A DNA stretch of 64,000 nucleotides, from contig NZ_BMHV01000007.1 of the NCBI RefSeq assembly GCF_014641495.1, forward strand, positions 94,011 through 158,010, given 5' to 3'. The position numbers were made by a program, and so were the translations under genes. This DNA is from Terasakiella brassicae (GTDB lineage Bacteria > Pseudomonadota > Alphaproteobacteria > Rhodospirillales > Terasakiellaceae). The notes below the pieces were generated by a model that saw nothing but the letters and a program-made list of their open reading frames with translations, did not search any database and was not told where the DNA came from. Of this stretch, positions 52,110 through 61,594 are shown in pieces (the first letter of the stretch is position 1; each line of letters begins with the position of its first letter).

Positions 52110-53378
52110 ATGGCTAACAATGCAAATCTTCTGGAACGTCGTATTGATGCGATTTCGCGCGGCGTCGGCTTTATCACGGATTTCTTTGCGGAACGTGCGG
52201 AAAATGCGGAAATATGGGATGTAGAAGGTCGTCGCTTTATTGATTTTGGCGCCGGGATCGGGGTCTGCAATACAGGACACCGCAACCCCCAAGTCACAGC
52301 GGCAATTGAAAAACAAGTCGCAGCCTTCACCCATACCTGCCACCAGGTCACGCCTTATGAAAACTATGTGGAATTGGCGGAAAAACTGAACAAGTTTGTT
52401 CCCGGTCCCAGCAAGAAAAAAACCGCTTTTGTCTCCACTGGTGCCGAAGCCGTTGAAAATGCCATCAAAATTGCACGCGCCCACACAGGGCGTACAGGTG
52501 TGATTGCGACAAATGGCGGTTTCCACGGCCGGACATTTATGGGGATGAGCCTGACAGGTAAAGTGATGCCTTATAAGGCGGATTTTGGTTCCATGATGAA
52601 CGATGTGTATCATTTCCCGTTCCCTAATGATGTGCATGGCATTTCTGTTGAGGCCTCTATCAAGGCATTGGAGAACTTGTTCAAATCCGATATTGCCCCG
52701 AAAAATGTCGCGGCCATTATTTTTGAACCGACACAAGGCGAAGGCGGTTTTTATCCGGCGCCGCAAGATTTTGTTGAACGTATCCGTGCCATTTGTGACG
52801 AACACGGCATTGTTATGATTGCTGATGAAGTTCAAAGCGGTTTTGGGCGTACTGGCAAGTTCTTTGCGATGGAACATTACGGTGTTGAAGCCGACTTGAC
52901 GACCTCTGCCAAAGGATTGGGCGGCGGGATGCCAATTTCTGCCGTTATTGGTAAGGCGGAAATCATGGATGCGCCGAACCCGGGTGGTCTGGGCGGAACA
53001 TATGCCGGTAATGCGGTTGCCGTTGCGGCCGCGAATGCGGTGTGTGACATCATGTCCGATCCGGCCTTCCATGAACGTACAACCGCCTTGGGTGAAAAAT
53101 TACGTGCCATGTTGAGCGCATTGAAAGACGATGTTCCCCAAATTGCAGACGTGCGCGGTCAAGGTTTGATGGTTGCTGTTGAATTTATCGAAGATGGGAA
53201 CCCGCGCGCAGATATGGTGGCTTCTGCCATTAAATTTGCCAAAGAAAACGGCCTGATTTTGTTGTCTTGCGGTGTCTATGGCAACTGCATCCGTTTCTTG
53301 CCGCCTTTGACCATTCAGGACGAAGTTTTCGACGAAGCCCTGAACATTATTGCCGCTGCCATTAAACAAGCCGCGTAA
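52110..53378 (+). CDS. 4-aminobutyrate aminotransferase-like class III aminotransferase
   Basis: The 422-residue enzyme has the class III aminotransferase marks: FIDFGAGIGVCNTGHRNP, STGAEAVENAIKIAR, GFHGRTFMGMSLTGK, IADEVQSGFGRTGKF and the PLP lysine in TTSAKGLGGGMPISAV. It matches GabT, which moves the amino group of GABA to 2-oxoglutarate; 5-aminovalerate is also possible. ATG 52110 has AGAGGT upstream. It is followed after 14 bases by the dehydrogenase. Confidence 0.9.
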   Translation: MANNANLLERRIDAISRGVGFITDFFAERAENAEIWDVEGRRFIDFGAGIGVCNTGHRNPQVTAAIEKQVAAFTHTCHQVTPYENYVELAEKLNKFVPGPSKKKTAFVSTGAEAVENAIKIARAHTGRTGVIATNGGFHGRTFMGMSLTGKVMPYKADFGSMMNDVYHFPFPNDVHGISVEASIKALENLFKSDIAPKNVAAIIFEPTQGEGGFYPAPQDFVERIRAICDEHGIVMIADEVQSGFGRTGKFFAMEHYGVEADLTTSAKGLGGGMPISAVIGKAEIMDAPNPGGLGGTYAGNAVAVAAANAVCDIMSDPAFHERTTALGEKLRAMLSALKDDVPQIADVRGQGLMVAVEFIEDGNPRADMVASAIKFAKENGLILLSCGVYGNCIRFLPPLTIQDEVFDEALNIIAAAIKQAA

Positions 53379-53392
53379 AGGGAGATATTTTT

Positions 53393-54844
53393 ATGAACTT
53401 GACCAACAAAGCACTCCTGCGTGACAAAGGTTATATCGACGGGGCATGGGTGGATGCAGACAGTGGTGAAACGCTGGAAGTGACCAACCCTGCGACGGAC
53501 GAAGTGATTGCGGTTGTTCCCAAGATGGGTGCCGCAGAAACACGACGTGCGATTGAAGCGGCCCGTGTTGCACAAAAACTATGGAAACGCCGCCCGGCGA
53601 AAGAACGTTCAAATATTCTTCGTAAATGGTTCACCCTGATCATGGAAAATCAGGAAGATCTCGCGCAAATTATCACGGACGAAATGGGTAAACCCTTAAC
53701 GGAAGCTCGTGGTGAAATTGCCTATGGTGCAAGTTATATCGAATGGTATGCCGAAGAAGCCAAGCGCGTTTACGGTGAAACGATTCCGGCCCCATCTGAT
53801 GATAAGCGTATCGTTGTGATGAAACAGCCGATCGGGGTGATCGCCTCAATCACCCCGTGGAATTTCCCCAACGCCATGATTACCCGCAAAATTGCCCCGG
53901 CCTTGGCGGTTGGGTGTGCCACGTTGATGAAGCCGGCGGAACAAACCCCGCTGTCTGCGTTGGCCTTGTGCGAATTGGCGGAACAAGCGGGCCTTCCGAA
54001 AGGTTTGATCAACTGCATCATTGGTGATCCGGTTGCCATTGGTGGCGAAATGACGGCAAATGACACAGTTCGCAAAGTGACCTTTACCGGTTCGACCGGT
54101 GTGGGCCGTTTGTTGATGAAACAATCTTCCGATACCATCAAAAAACTGGGATTGGAATTGGGCGGTAATGCACCGTTTATCGTTTTTGACGATGCGGATT
54201 TGGATGCCGCTGTCGAAGGCGCGATGATTTCCAAATATCGCAATTCGGGCCAAACATGCGTTTGCGCCAACCGTCTTTATGTTCAGGAAGGGGTTTATGA
54301 TGCCTTCGCTGAAAAACTGGCGGCCAAGGTGCGGGAACTGAAAGTCGGAAATGGACTGGACGATGGTGTTGTTCAAGGTCCGTTGATTGACATGAAAGCC
54401 ATTGAAAAAGTCGAAGACCACGTGGCCGATGCGCTTGCCAAAGGCGGTGAAATTGTGTGTGGCGGGAAACGTCATGCCTTGGGCAAAAGTTTCTTTGAAC
54501 CGACAATCATCAAGAATGTCACCAAAGAGATGAAAGTCGCCCGTGAAGAAACGTTCGGCCCCGTGGCCCCTTTGTTTAAATTCAAAGATGCCGAAGATGT
54601 CATTGAACAAGCCAATGATACGGAATTTGGTTTGGCCTCTTATTTCTATTCCAAGGATATGAGCAACGTTTTTCGTGTGGCTGAGGAATTGGAATACGGC
54701 ATGGTTGGTGTCAATACAGGGCTTATTTCAAATGAAGCGGCCCCATTTGGCGGAGTGAAACAATCCGGTCTGGGGCGTGAAGGTTCCAAGTTTGGATTGG
54801 ATGACTATCTGGAACTGAAATACGTCTGTTTATCTGAAATTTAA
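53393..54844 (+). CDS. gabD: succinate-semialdehyde dehydrogenase (NAD(P)+)
   Basis: A 483-residue aldehyde dehydrogenase close to GabD. It has SITPWNFPNAMITRKIAPALAVGC, FTGSTGVGRLLM, the glutamate in LELGGNAPFIVFDDADL and the catalytic Cys in NSGQTCVCANRLYVQ, with the GabD-type C-terminus LGREGSKFGLDDYLELKYVCL. It would oxidise the semialdehyde made by the preceding enzyme to succinate (or glutarate). Confidence 0.92.
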   Translation: MNLTNKALLRDKGYIDGAWVDADSGETLEVTNPATDEVIAVVPKMGAAETRRAIEAARVAQKLWKRRPAKERSNILRKWFTLIMENQEDLAQIITDEMGKPLTEARGEIAYGASYIEWYAEEAKRVYGETIPAPSDDKRIVVMKQPIGVIASITPWNFPNAMITRKIAPALAVGCATLMKPAEQTPLSALALCELAEQAGLPKGLINCIIGDPVAIGGEMTANDTVRKVTFTGSTGVGRLLMKQSSDTIKKLGLELGGNAPFIVFDDADLDAAVEGAMISKYRNSGQTCVCANRLYVQEGVYDAFAEKLAAKVRELKVGNGLDDGVVQGPLIDMKAIEKVEDHVADALAKGGEIVCGGKRHALGKSFFEPTIIKNVTKEMKVAREETFGPVAPLFKFKDAEDVIEQANDTEFGLASYFYSKDMSNVFRVAEELEYGMVGVNTGLISNEAAPFGGVKQSGLGREGSKFGLDDYLELKYVCLSEI

Positions 54845-54918
54845 TAGATTTCCTTCCTCCTAATATCAGGGGGAAGGATGGTCTCTCCCGAGAGTTCTCC
54901 CCTAGAGACTCTTTACTT

Positions 54919-54954
54919 ATCCCCTTCTTCAATTTGGAGAAGGGGATTTTTTTT
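54919..54954 (+). terminator. terminator of the catabolic operon
   Basis: ATCCCCTTCT and AGAAGGGGAT pair around TCAATTTGG, followed by TTTTTTTT. Confidence 0.9.
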
Positions 54955-55063
54955 AATGACCTTCCTAAAAGCCGGATTGCAGGCCTGTTGAGCGTCCAAG
55001 AACCTTGACCTTGGAAAGCAAATGTTTAACTATCCTGCAAAATTATATATGGGAGATATTTTC

Positions 55064-55846
55064 ATGTTAACGGGCAAGATTGCAGTTGTAACAGGGTCGA
55101 CAAGCGGGATTGGTTTGGGGATTGCGCAAGCATTTGCCGAACAAAATGCCGATGTGGTTGTGAATGCACGGACACAAACACCGGAAACCGATGCGTTGGT
55201 TGAACAACTGAATGGCTTGGGCACAGGGCGTGTTATCTTTGCAGCGGCGGATTTGTTACAACAGACAGAGATCGAAGCTATGATGGCAAAAGTCAAATCC
55301 GATCTTGGTCCTGTTGATATTCTGGTTAATAACGCGGGCATGCAGCATGTGGCGCCGATTGAAGATTTTGCACCGGATAAATGGGATATGGTGCTTTCTT
55401 TGAACTTGACTGCTGCATTTCATACCATGCGTTTGGCATTGCCTGACATGAAAAACAAAAACTGGGGCCGCATTATCAATGTGGCGTCTGCCCATGGTCA
55501 GGTGGCTTCTGTCAATAAATCGGCCTATGTGGCCTCTAAACATGGATTGATCGGTTTAACCAAGGTCTGTGCGCTGGAAACCGCCGAAAGCGGCATCACG
55601 GCCAATTCCATTTGTCCCGGTTGGGTGCGCACACCGTTGGTGGAAGATCAAATCGTGGCACGTGCTGAAAAATCAGGACGTTCAGTTGAAGAAGAAGCTC
55701 GTGACCTATTGTCGGAAAAACAGCCCTCAAAACAATTTGCAACGCCTGATCAATTAGGGGCAGCTGCTGTGTTTCTCTGCAGTGATGCCGCCAGCCAGAT
55801 GACCGGCTCCTCCCTGACGATGGACGGCGGCTGGACGGCTGTTTAA
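55064..55846 (+). CDS. bdhA: 3-hydroxybutyrate dehydrogenase (SDR)
   Basis: A 260-residue short-chain dehydrogenase with TGSTSGIGLGIAQ (NAD binding), NNAGMQHVAPIEDF, the catalytic Ser in ASAHGQ and Tyr-Lys in SAYVASKHG. PGWVRTPLVEDQI and EKQPSKQFATPDQLG are typical of bacterial BdhA, which oxidises D-3-hydroxybutyrate to acetoacetate in PHB breakdown. ATG 55064 has GGGAG upstream. A terminator separates it from gabD. Confidence 0.88.
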   Translation: MLTGKIAVVTGSTSGIGLGIAQAFAEQNADVVVNARTQTPETDALVEQLNGLGTGRVIFAAADLLQQTEIEAMMAKVKSDLGPVDILVNNAGMQHVAPIEDFAPDKWDMVLSLNLTAAFHTMRLALPDMKNKNWGRIINVASAHGQVASVNKSAYVASKHGLIGLTKVCALETAESGITANSICPGWVRTPLVEDQIVARAEKSGRSVEEEARDLLSEKQPSKQFATPDQLGAAAVFLCSDAASQMTGSSLTMDGGWTAV

Positions 55847-56652
55847 ACGTAAAATTTGATTAAAGTGTCAACGAACCTCCCCGGATCAAATAGATGTGGG
55901 GAATGGTCGGCCTGTTCAATCAGGTGAAGTTGGTTATAGGGTAATGTCTTTTGCATGTAGCGTGCAACCGCTTCACCGTAATAATTGCTATCTGTTCCAT
56001 AGACCAACAGGGTAGGTAGGGTGATGTTGGGCAGAAGATTACGAAAATCGGCTTGTGTTAAATCCCGCCAGATATCAATGAGGGGAAGGGGATCAAGGTT
56101 CTGAAGATAGGCCCGCAAGGCTTGCATGCCTTTTGAATTTTCTTCGTATTTTTTACGTGTTTTTGCATTGTGACCAAAGGCTGCGAGTTTAAGAACATTT
56201 TCGGCAAACTCATTTTGTATGGCGTTGATAAATGCAGTGCTTTTATCTTGATCAAACTGCCCGTAAATGCCGTGAGGCCATGTCGGGTCTGTAACCAGTT
56301 TGGGTGTTTGATCAATGATTGCGATCTGGGACAGGCTGTCCTGTCCGTAAGTTTCCAGATATTGCCAGAGGACAAACGCCCCCATAGAATGCCCGACGAC
56401 CATCGGCTTATCCAGCTTATAATCACAAATCAGATTGTTCAGGTCTGCCGCCATTTTGGACAAGGTGCATGGTGTTTCGCCGTGATGTACAGATTGCCCA
56501 TGCCCGCGTGCATCCCATGTGTAAAGGGTGAAGCGGTCTTTCAGCAGGTCAATGATGCGCGTCCAGTCGTGATGGGATCCACACCAACTGTGTAGCAGGA
56601 TAAGCGCAGGGCCGTTCCCCTGAATATCTACATAAATGTCACGATTTGTCAT
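55843..56652 (-). CDS. alpha/beta hydrolase
   Basis: The 269-residue enzyme has the alpha/beta-hydrolase oxyanion loop (LLHSWCGSHHDW), nucleophile elbow GHSMGAF, acid in VYGTDSNYYGE and His in EQADHSPHLF. The substrate is unknown. The frame stays open into rnpB, so ATG 56652 (or 56664) must be the start. The stop overlaps the bdhA stop region by 4 bases. Confidence 0.85.
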   Translation of the reverse strand: MTNRDIYVDIQGNGPALILLHSWCGSHHDWTRIIDLLKDRFTLYTWDARGHGQSVHHGETPCTLSKMAADLNNLICDYKLDKPMVVGHSMGAFVLWQYLETYGQDSLSQIAIIDQTPKLVTDPTWPHGIYGQFDQDKSTAFINAIQNEFAENVLKLAAFGHNAKTRKKYEENSKGMQALRAYLQNLDPLPLIDIWRDLTQADFRNLLPNITLPTLLVYGTDSNYYGEAVARYMQKTLPYNQLHLIEQADHSPHLFDPGRFVDTLIKFYV

Positions 56653-56682
56653 TATGCGGGCCATATGCGTTGAAGAAATGAA

Positions 56683-57068
<386 letters not shown>

Positions 57069-57075
57069 ACGGCTT

Positions 57076-57104
57076 TGCTTAAGTGTAAAGGGGGGCTAGG
57101 TCAA
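57076..57104 (-). promoter_or_regulatory. promoter of rnpB
   Basis: TTGACC (57104-57099) and TAAGCA (57081-57076) with a 17-base spacer end 8 bases before rnpB; it overlaps the end of the amidase gene. Confidence 0.6.
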
Positions 57105-57740
57105 GCAAATCCTGCTTAACGCTTGTTTTGTTCTGTCATCAAGAACACCGCTGAGATGATTTGGGGTGAAATGGCGTTGGAAAGCCAGAATACTATCTGT
57201 GCTTTCGTCTTCGTATCCTAGGTCAAGGAGATTGGTTTGGTGGTTGTTTGAATCTAACCATAAACCAACACCGTTTTGCGCCAGCTTTTGCCACGGAAAA
57301 AGTTCACCGGGGTCTTGTTTACGACCGGGGGCGACATCACTGTGTCCGACGACATTACGCGCCGGGATGGGATGACGGGCCAGTATGTCTTTGGATAATT
57401 GTATGACAGCATCGATTTGTAATGTGGGAAATGCACGATATCCCCATTCATGGCCGGGATTGACGATCTCAATACCGATTGAACGGGCATTGATATTTGT
57501 GTGTCCCCGCCAATAGGCAACACCGGCATGCCAGGCACGTTTATCTTCTGTGACCAGTTGGGTAATGCTGCCGTCTTCGTCAATCATGTAGTGGGCGCTG
57601 ACTTCGGCTTGTGGGTCACACATGCGTTCCAATGCAGCCCGGGCCGTTTTCATACCGGTGTAATGCAGGACCAGTATGTCAATGGGTGTATCCATCGGAC
57701 GTTCATCAAAGTTAGGGGAGGGTGATGATGAAATTTTCAT
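57096..57740 (-). CDS. AmpD-like N-acetylmuramoyl-L-alanine amidase
   Basis: The 214-residue protein has the amidase_2 zinc site: His in LVLHYTGM, GHSDVAPGRKQDPGELFPW near residue 135-155, and the middle YMIDEDGSITQLV. A short C-terminal helical region (about 165-214) resembles a peptidoglycan-binding domain. It has no signal peptide, so it likely acts in cell wall recycling. Its ATG overlaps the LysR stop by 4 bases (ATGA). Confidence 0.9.
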   Translation of the reverse strand: MKISSSPSPNFDERPMDTPIDILVLHYTGMKTARAALERMCDPQAEVSAHYMIDEDGSITQLVTEDKRAWHAGVAYWRGHTNINARSIGIEIVNPGHEWGYRAFPTLQIDAVIQLSKDILARHPIPARNVVGHSDVAPGRKQDPGELFPWQKLAQNGVGLWLDSNNHQTNLLDLGYEDESTDSILAFQRHFTPNHLSGVLDDRTKQALSRICLT

Positions 57741-58654
57741 GTTTCGTATTGATCCCACGGTGGTATCGGACTGAGTTTTTCCAAAAGAAAATCCAGAAAG
57801 ACCCGAAGTTTCGGCGCAACATAACGATTTTGCGGATAAATTGCCCAGAAATAAACCCGCGAAGGCGGTTCATAGTCGCGTAAAATTTCCACCAGATCAC
57901 CGCTTTGAATACGTTCCCCGCACAAAAGGGTCGCCAGACGGGCAATGCCAAGCCCCTGTAAGGCCGCATAATGGTGAGCCTCGCCATTATTGCTGAGGAA
58001 ACTGCCACTGACATGAATTAATTTTGGCCCCGGACAATTGATGAATGGCCAGTCATTCAGGTAGGCGGGTTCGTTATAGGTGATGCAGTTATGGTCCAGT
58101 AATTCTTCCGGGGTTTGTGGTTCCCCGTATTTATCCAGATAACTGGGCGCGGCATAGACAATGCGCCGCAATCGACAAATGCGCCGGGCGATCATGGAAG
58201 AATCATAAAGTTCATCACCAATACGCAAGGCAACATCATCACCGGACTCCATTAAATCGACACGGTGATCGGATAAGTTCATTTCAATTTTGATGTCGGG
58301 ATAACGCTCTTTGAATTCGACCAGCAAGGGGGCGATGCGTCGCGCGCCCATGACAACCGGGGCGTTGACACGCAACAACCCGCGTGGACTGTCACGCATA
58401 CCGCCAACTTCGCTTTCGGCATTTTCAATATCAATTAAAATGCGTTGGCAATGTTCGAGGTAGCGCGCACCGGCTTCTGTCAAATGGATTTTACGTGTCG
58501 TGCGATTTAACAAGCGAACACCAAGCCGGTCTTCAAGGGCATTGATTTGTTTACTGACGGCAGAAGGCGTGAGGTGAAGTGAACGCGCAGCAGAAGAAAA
58601 ACTTCCTTCCTTTACAGCTTGTGTAAAGATATTCATTTGGGTTTCTTTGGTCAT
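57737..58654 (-). CDS. LysR-family transcriptional regulator
   Basis: The 305-residue regulator has the LysR winged helix (FSSAARSLHLTPSAVSKQINALEDRLGVRLLNRTTRKIHLTEAG) and an effector domain. It resembles the CrgA/DsdC-type group (MRDSPRGLLRVNAPVVMGARRIAPLL). It is divergent from a 62-residue gene at 58785 and is translationally coupled to the amidase gene downstream. Confidence 0.9.
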   Translation of the reverse strand: MTKETQMNIFTQAVKEGSFSSAARSLHLTPSAVSKQINALEDRLGVRLLNRTTRKIHLTEAGARYLEHCQRILIDIENAESEVGGMRDSPRGLLRVNAPVVMGARRIAPLLVEFKERYPDIKIEMNLSDHRVDLMESGDDVALRIGDELYDSSMIARRICRLRRIVYAAPSYLDKYGEPQTPEELLDHNCITYNEPAYLNDWPFINCPGPKLIHVSGSFLSNNGEAHHYAALQGLGIARLATLLCGERIQSGDLVEILRDYEPPSRVYFWAIYPQNRYVAPKLRVFLDFLLEKLSPIPPWDQYET

Positions 58655-58784
58655 GCTTCACCTATTTGTGAATAAAACTCACAAGTCGTTTGCCAAAATA
58701 ACATATTATCTTTTCTCAGGAAAAGAAATACATTCTTATTCATCGCAAGGATCAAAATGCGATTTGAAATTTAGGAGAAGAGAT

Positions 58785-58973
58785 ATGGATAAATATATGT
58801 TGCTCGAAGCAGAACCGTTGACCCAAAAAGACATCGATTTGGCGATCAAGCGTGCACGCGTCATGCGCTCTGAAGCAGCGTGGAATGTGTTTGCCACGAT
58901 CTCCACCTGGATTTCAAAGCAATTCCATTCAAACAATGCAGCAGGCGGTTCCGGTCTGGCGCATTCTTCTTAA
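58785..58973 (+). CDS. hypothetical 62-residue protein
   Basis: ATG 58785 has a strong TAGGAGAAG site. The product has LTQKDIDLAIKRARVMRSEA followed by AWNVFATISTWISK, an amphipathic helix, and a Gly/Ser-rich tail. It faintly resembles short alphaproteobacterial proteins with an ARxLR-SEA pattern of unknown function. It is divergent from a LysR gene and may be its target. Confidence 0.68.
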   Translation: MDKYMLLEAEPLTQKDIDLAIKRARVMRSEAAWNVFATISTWISKQFHSNNAAGGSGLAHSS

Positions 58974-59050
58974 ATAGGCTGGTGAAACCTCCCCAACCTG
59001 ACTGGCCTATATTAAGTCAAAAAACTGGAACACAAGACGTCCCCAATCTA

Positions 59051-59093
59051 TGCCCTTTTGCAAACCTCCCACTTGCAGAAGGGCATTTTTTTA
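59051..59093 (+). terminator. terminator after the 62-residue gene
   Basis: ATGCCCTT and AAGGGCAT with inner TTGCA/TGCAG-type pairing, followed by TTTTTTT. Confidence 0.75.
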
Positions 59094-59095
59094 AC

Positions 59096-59135
59096 CGCTT
59101 CCCTTCGAATAAACCTCGAAGGGAAGCGTTTTTTA
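59096..59135. terminator. second strong hairpin, between convergent small genes
   Basis: CGCTTCCCTTCGA and TCGAAGGGAAGCG form a 13-base stem around ATAAACC, followed on the plus strand by TTTTTTA. It lies directly beyond the stop of the DUF3012-type gene. Confidence 0.85.
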
Positions 59136-59315
59136 TTAGAATACGCAGCTTTTGGCAAATTCTGCGGCTTCGTTCGCGCTCCAGTCCCCTTTGGGCTTTT
59201 CTTTCAAGTCCGCGCACCATTCTTTGGAACCGACTTCCGGTGAACAGGCGGATAATCCCGCAACGCTGAGCGCAAGAACAGCAATCAAACAAAGTGTCTT
59301 AATCAATCGAGTCAT
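59136..59315 (-). CDS. DUF3012-type small lipoprotein
   Basis: A 59-residue lipoprotein whose signal ends in LSAC (Cys 24). The mature part reads SPEVGSKEWCADLKEKPKGD and then WSANEAAEFAKSCVF, the DUF3012 pattern with two Cys that may pair. It has AAGGGAAA upstream of ATG 59315. The function of the family is unknown. It is on the same strand as the KefB-like gene, 14 bases away. Confidence 0.85.
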   Translation of the reverse strand: MTRLIKTLCLIAVLALSVAGLSACSPEVGSKEWCADLKEKPKGDWSANEAAEFAKSCVF

Positions 59316-59329
59316 AATATATATTTCCC

Positions 59330-60964
59330 TTATACCTTAATTTGATCTGGCGTATCCTCACGGGGGAACATCAGAAATTTTTGCATTTGTTTGGCTGTAC
59401 CCGTGCCAGCTTCTTCATAAATGTTGTAAACTTCGTCAATTTCCGCATCAAGCAGTTTTTCAACGTCATCGCCATACTTGGCTGTTGCGACGAGGGGGCC
59501 TTTATAGCCGTGTTCACGCAATTGTTCGGCTGCACGGATGTTGGATTCGCGGTTGGGCATGGCCAGCAGGATCAGATGAATGTCACTTTCGTGATGTTGT
59601 ACGCGTGACCAGAATTCCGGGTTGGAGGCATCGCCGGTTATCACGTTTCGGCCTTTCTTTATGTGACGTTCAACAACCCGGTCATCTAAATCAATCCCCA
59701 GAATTTGACCATCAACCTGATCATGCATCTCGTCATAAACCGCGCTGCCAATCCGCCCCATCCCGAAAACCAGAATAGAATGACCGTGTAATCCGATATC
59801 GCCGTCTCCTGACAGTCGTTTTGCGCTTTCAAATCGTTTTAAAAATTTCTGATAGGATTGGTAGATATTGTCCGCCATCAGGCTGAAGGGGGAAGCCAGT
59901 ACAAAAGAAGCCGAAACTGTGATGGCAATAATCGTCAGCCACTGTGAGGAAAGCCAACCGGAAGATATGGCAATGGCGGCAACAATTAAGCCGAATTCGC
60001 TATAATTCCCAAGCGATAAGGATGCCAGTGTACTGGCGCGGGACCGCACCCGAAATAAGGTGAACAGCCGAAAGAACATAACGGTTTTGAAAGGGATGAG
60101 CAGCAACAGCAAAAGGGCACTGATCGCCGTTTCCCAAGTGGGTAACCCGGTCAGACCGATGGTAAGAAAGAAACCGACCAGAAAGACTTCTTTGAAGCTG
60201 AGCAAGGTATTTGCCAGTTCTTTGGCCTTGCTGTGGTTGGAGATTAAAACCCCCACAACCAAAGCGCCTAAATCCCCTTTCATGCCAACCAATTCAAACA
60301 GGAAGGCGCCGCCAAGGGCGAGAACAAAGCCAAAGAGGGTGAGTAATTCTTTGTGTCCACTCCATTCAAGAAATTTATGCAGAAGGAAGCGCCCCGGAAT
60401 CAGACCGAAAAGGGCCAACGCCCAAATGGAGGGAACTTTACCGGCGGAGGCTGCCAGAAAAACAACGGCGACAATATCTTGCAGAACCAGAACGCCAATG
60501 GCAATTTGCCCGAAATGAGAGGTCAATGACGCCCGGTCTTCCAGCATTTTGACAGCGAAGACAGTGCTGGAAAAAGACAAGGCAAAAGCGATTAAAACCG
60601 CTGTACTGAATTCAATACCATCAAATGCAAACAACCCGAGAGAGCCAAGGCTCAGCAGGAAAATAACAGTGAGTATAATGGACCCAAGCATATGCAGGCT
60701 GGTGGATGCCCATATCTCCGGCTTAAGCAGACTGCCGATCCGTAATTTCAAGCCGATTGTAAATAAAAGCAGGGTGACCCCTAAATCGGCAACGGCCCGC
60801 AGAAAACTATCACCTTCAATACCGATCAGATGAAGGATGAAACCGGCAACAAGGAACCCCACCATTGGGGGGAGCCTCAGTTGTTTGAATAACAGCCCGA
60901 AGGCAAAAGCAATGGCGATCCATGCCGGGTCGCGGTGATCAATTGCGATAAGAAGGTCTTCCAT
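59330..60964 (-). CDS. KefB/YbaL-like cation:proton antiporter
   Basis: A 544-residue CPA2 antiporter: about twelve membrane segments (1-385) starting with DPAWIAIAFAFGLLFKQLRLPPMVGFLVAGFIL, and a cytosolic TrkA-N domain (about 395-520) with the nucleotide motif FGMGRIGSAVYDEM and GDASNPEFW. It would exchange K+ or Na+ for H+, gated by NAD(H) or a ligand. Confidence 0.92.
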   Translation of the reverse strand: MEDLLIAIDHRDPAWIAIAFAFGLLFKQLRLPPMVGFLVAGFILHLIGIEGDSFLRAVADLGVTLLLFTIGLKLRIGSLLKPEIWASTSLHMLGSIILTVIFLLSLGSLGLFAFDGIEFSTAVLIAFALSFSSTVFAVKMLEDRASLTSHFGQIAIGVLVLQDIVAVVFLAASAGKVPSIWALALFGLIPGRFLLHKFLEWSGHKELLTLFGFVLALGGAFLFELVGMKGDLGALVVGVLISNHSKAKELANTLLSFKEVFLVGFFLTIGLTGLPTWETAISALLLLLLIPFKTVMFFRLFTLFRVRSRASTLASLSLGNYSEFGLIVAAIAISSGWLSSQWLTIIAITVSASFVLASPFSLMADNIYQSYQKFLKRFESAKRLSGDGDIGLHGHSILVFGMGRIGSAVYDEMHDQVDGQILGIDLDDRVVERHIKKGRNVITGDASNPEFWSRVQHHESDIHLILLAMPNRESNIRAAEQLREHGYKGPLVATAKYGDDVEKLLDAEIDEVYNIYEEAGTGTAKQMQKFLMFPREDTPDQIKV

Positions 60965-61016
60965 CCACTATCCCTCAAAGGCGTGCATTTTTACGGGTAA
61001 AGCTGTTAGGTGCGGG

Positions 61017-61568
61017 TTAAAAGCGTTCAGAGACCCAAATGGCGACTTTTGAACCTGATTTTATGGCTTTGGTGAGCAATCCGTAAGCCGGTGCCTGTTT
61101 TGCACCATGTTCATAACCGATATCGCGGTGTTCGAGTTCTTCTTCCCGAAACTTTACAAATGTGTCGCGCAGTTCGGGTTCGCTATCGCCCAGTTCCTTG
61201 ATTTGATCGGCGTAATGTGCGTCAATGGTTTCTTCAACAGCAACAGTGCAGGCCATCGCGGCTTTTTCACCTAACAAGGCCGTTCCTGCACCCAAGGCGA
61301 ACCCGGCCATATGCCAGATGGGGGTCATAAATGTTGGTCGGACACGGCGTTGCGCAGCCATTTTATTAAAGGTGTCCAGATGGACTTCTTCCTGTTCCAG
61401 CATATGTTGAATCAGGTCTTTTTTGTCCCCTTTCCCCAACACAGCCATTTGCCCTTTATAGATACGTACCGCACCATACTCCCCCGCCTGATCCACGCGG
61501 ACCATGCGTTCAATCATTTCTTTATGGTTTAAATCGCCGGGCATGCGACCTTTTGGGTGAGGAGTCAT
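61017..61568 (-). CDS. coq7: demethoxyubiquinone hydroxylase (COQ7 family)
   Basis: The 183-residue di-iron enzyme has the COQ7 ligand set: Glu in GEYGAVRIY, ExxH in EQEEVHLD, VEETIDAHY and EEELEHRDIG. It hydroxylates the quinone ring late in ubiquinone synthesis and sits at the membrane. It is followed upstream on the same strand by dsbB (27 bases apart). Confidence 0.94.
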   Translation of the reverse strand: MTPHPKGRMPGDLNHKEMIERMVRVDQAGEYGAVRIYKGQMAVLGKGDKKDLIQHMLEQEEVHLDTFNKMAAQRRVRPTFMTPIWHMAGFALGAGTALLGEKAAMACTVAVEETIDAHYADQIKELGDSEPELRDTFVKFREEELEHRDIGYEHGAKQAPAYGLLTKAIKSGSKVAIWVSERF

Positions 61569-61594
61569 TCTTTATCTCGTCTGTTGTCACTGAT

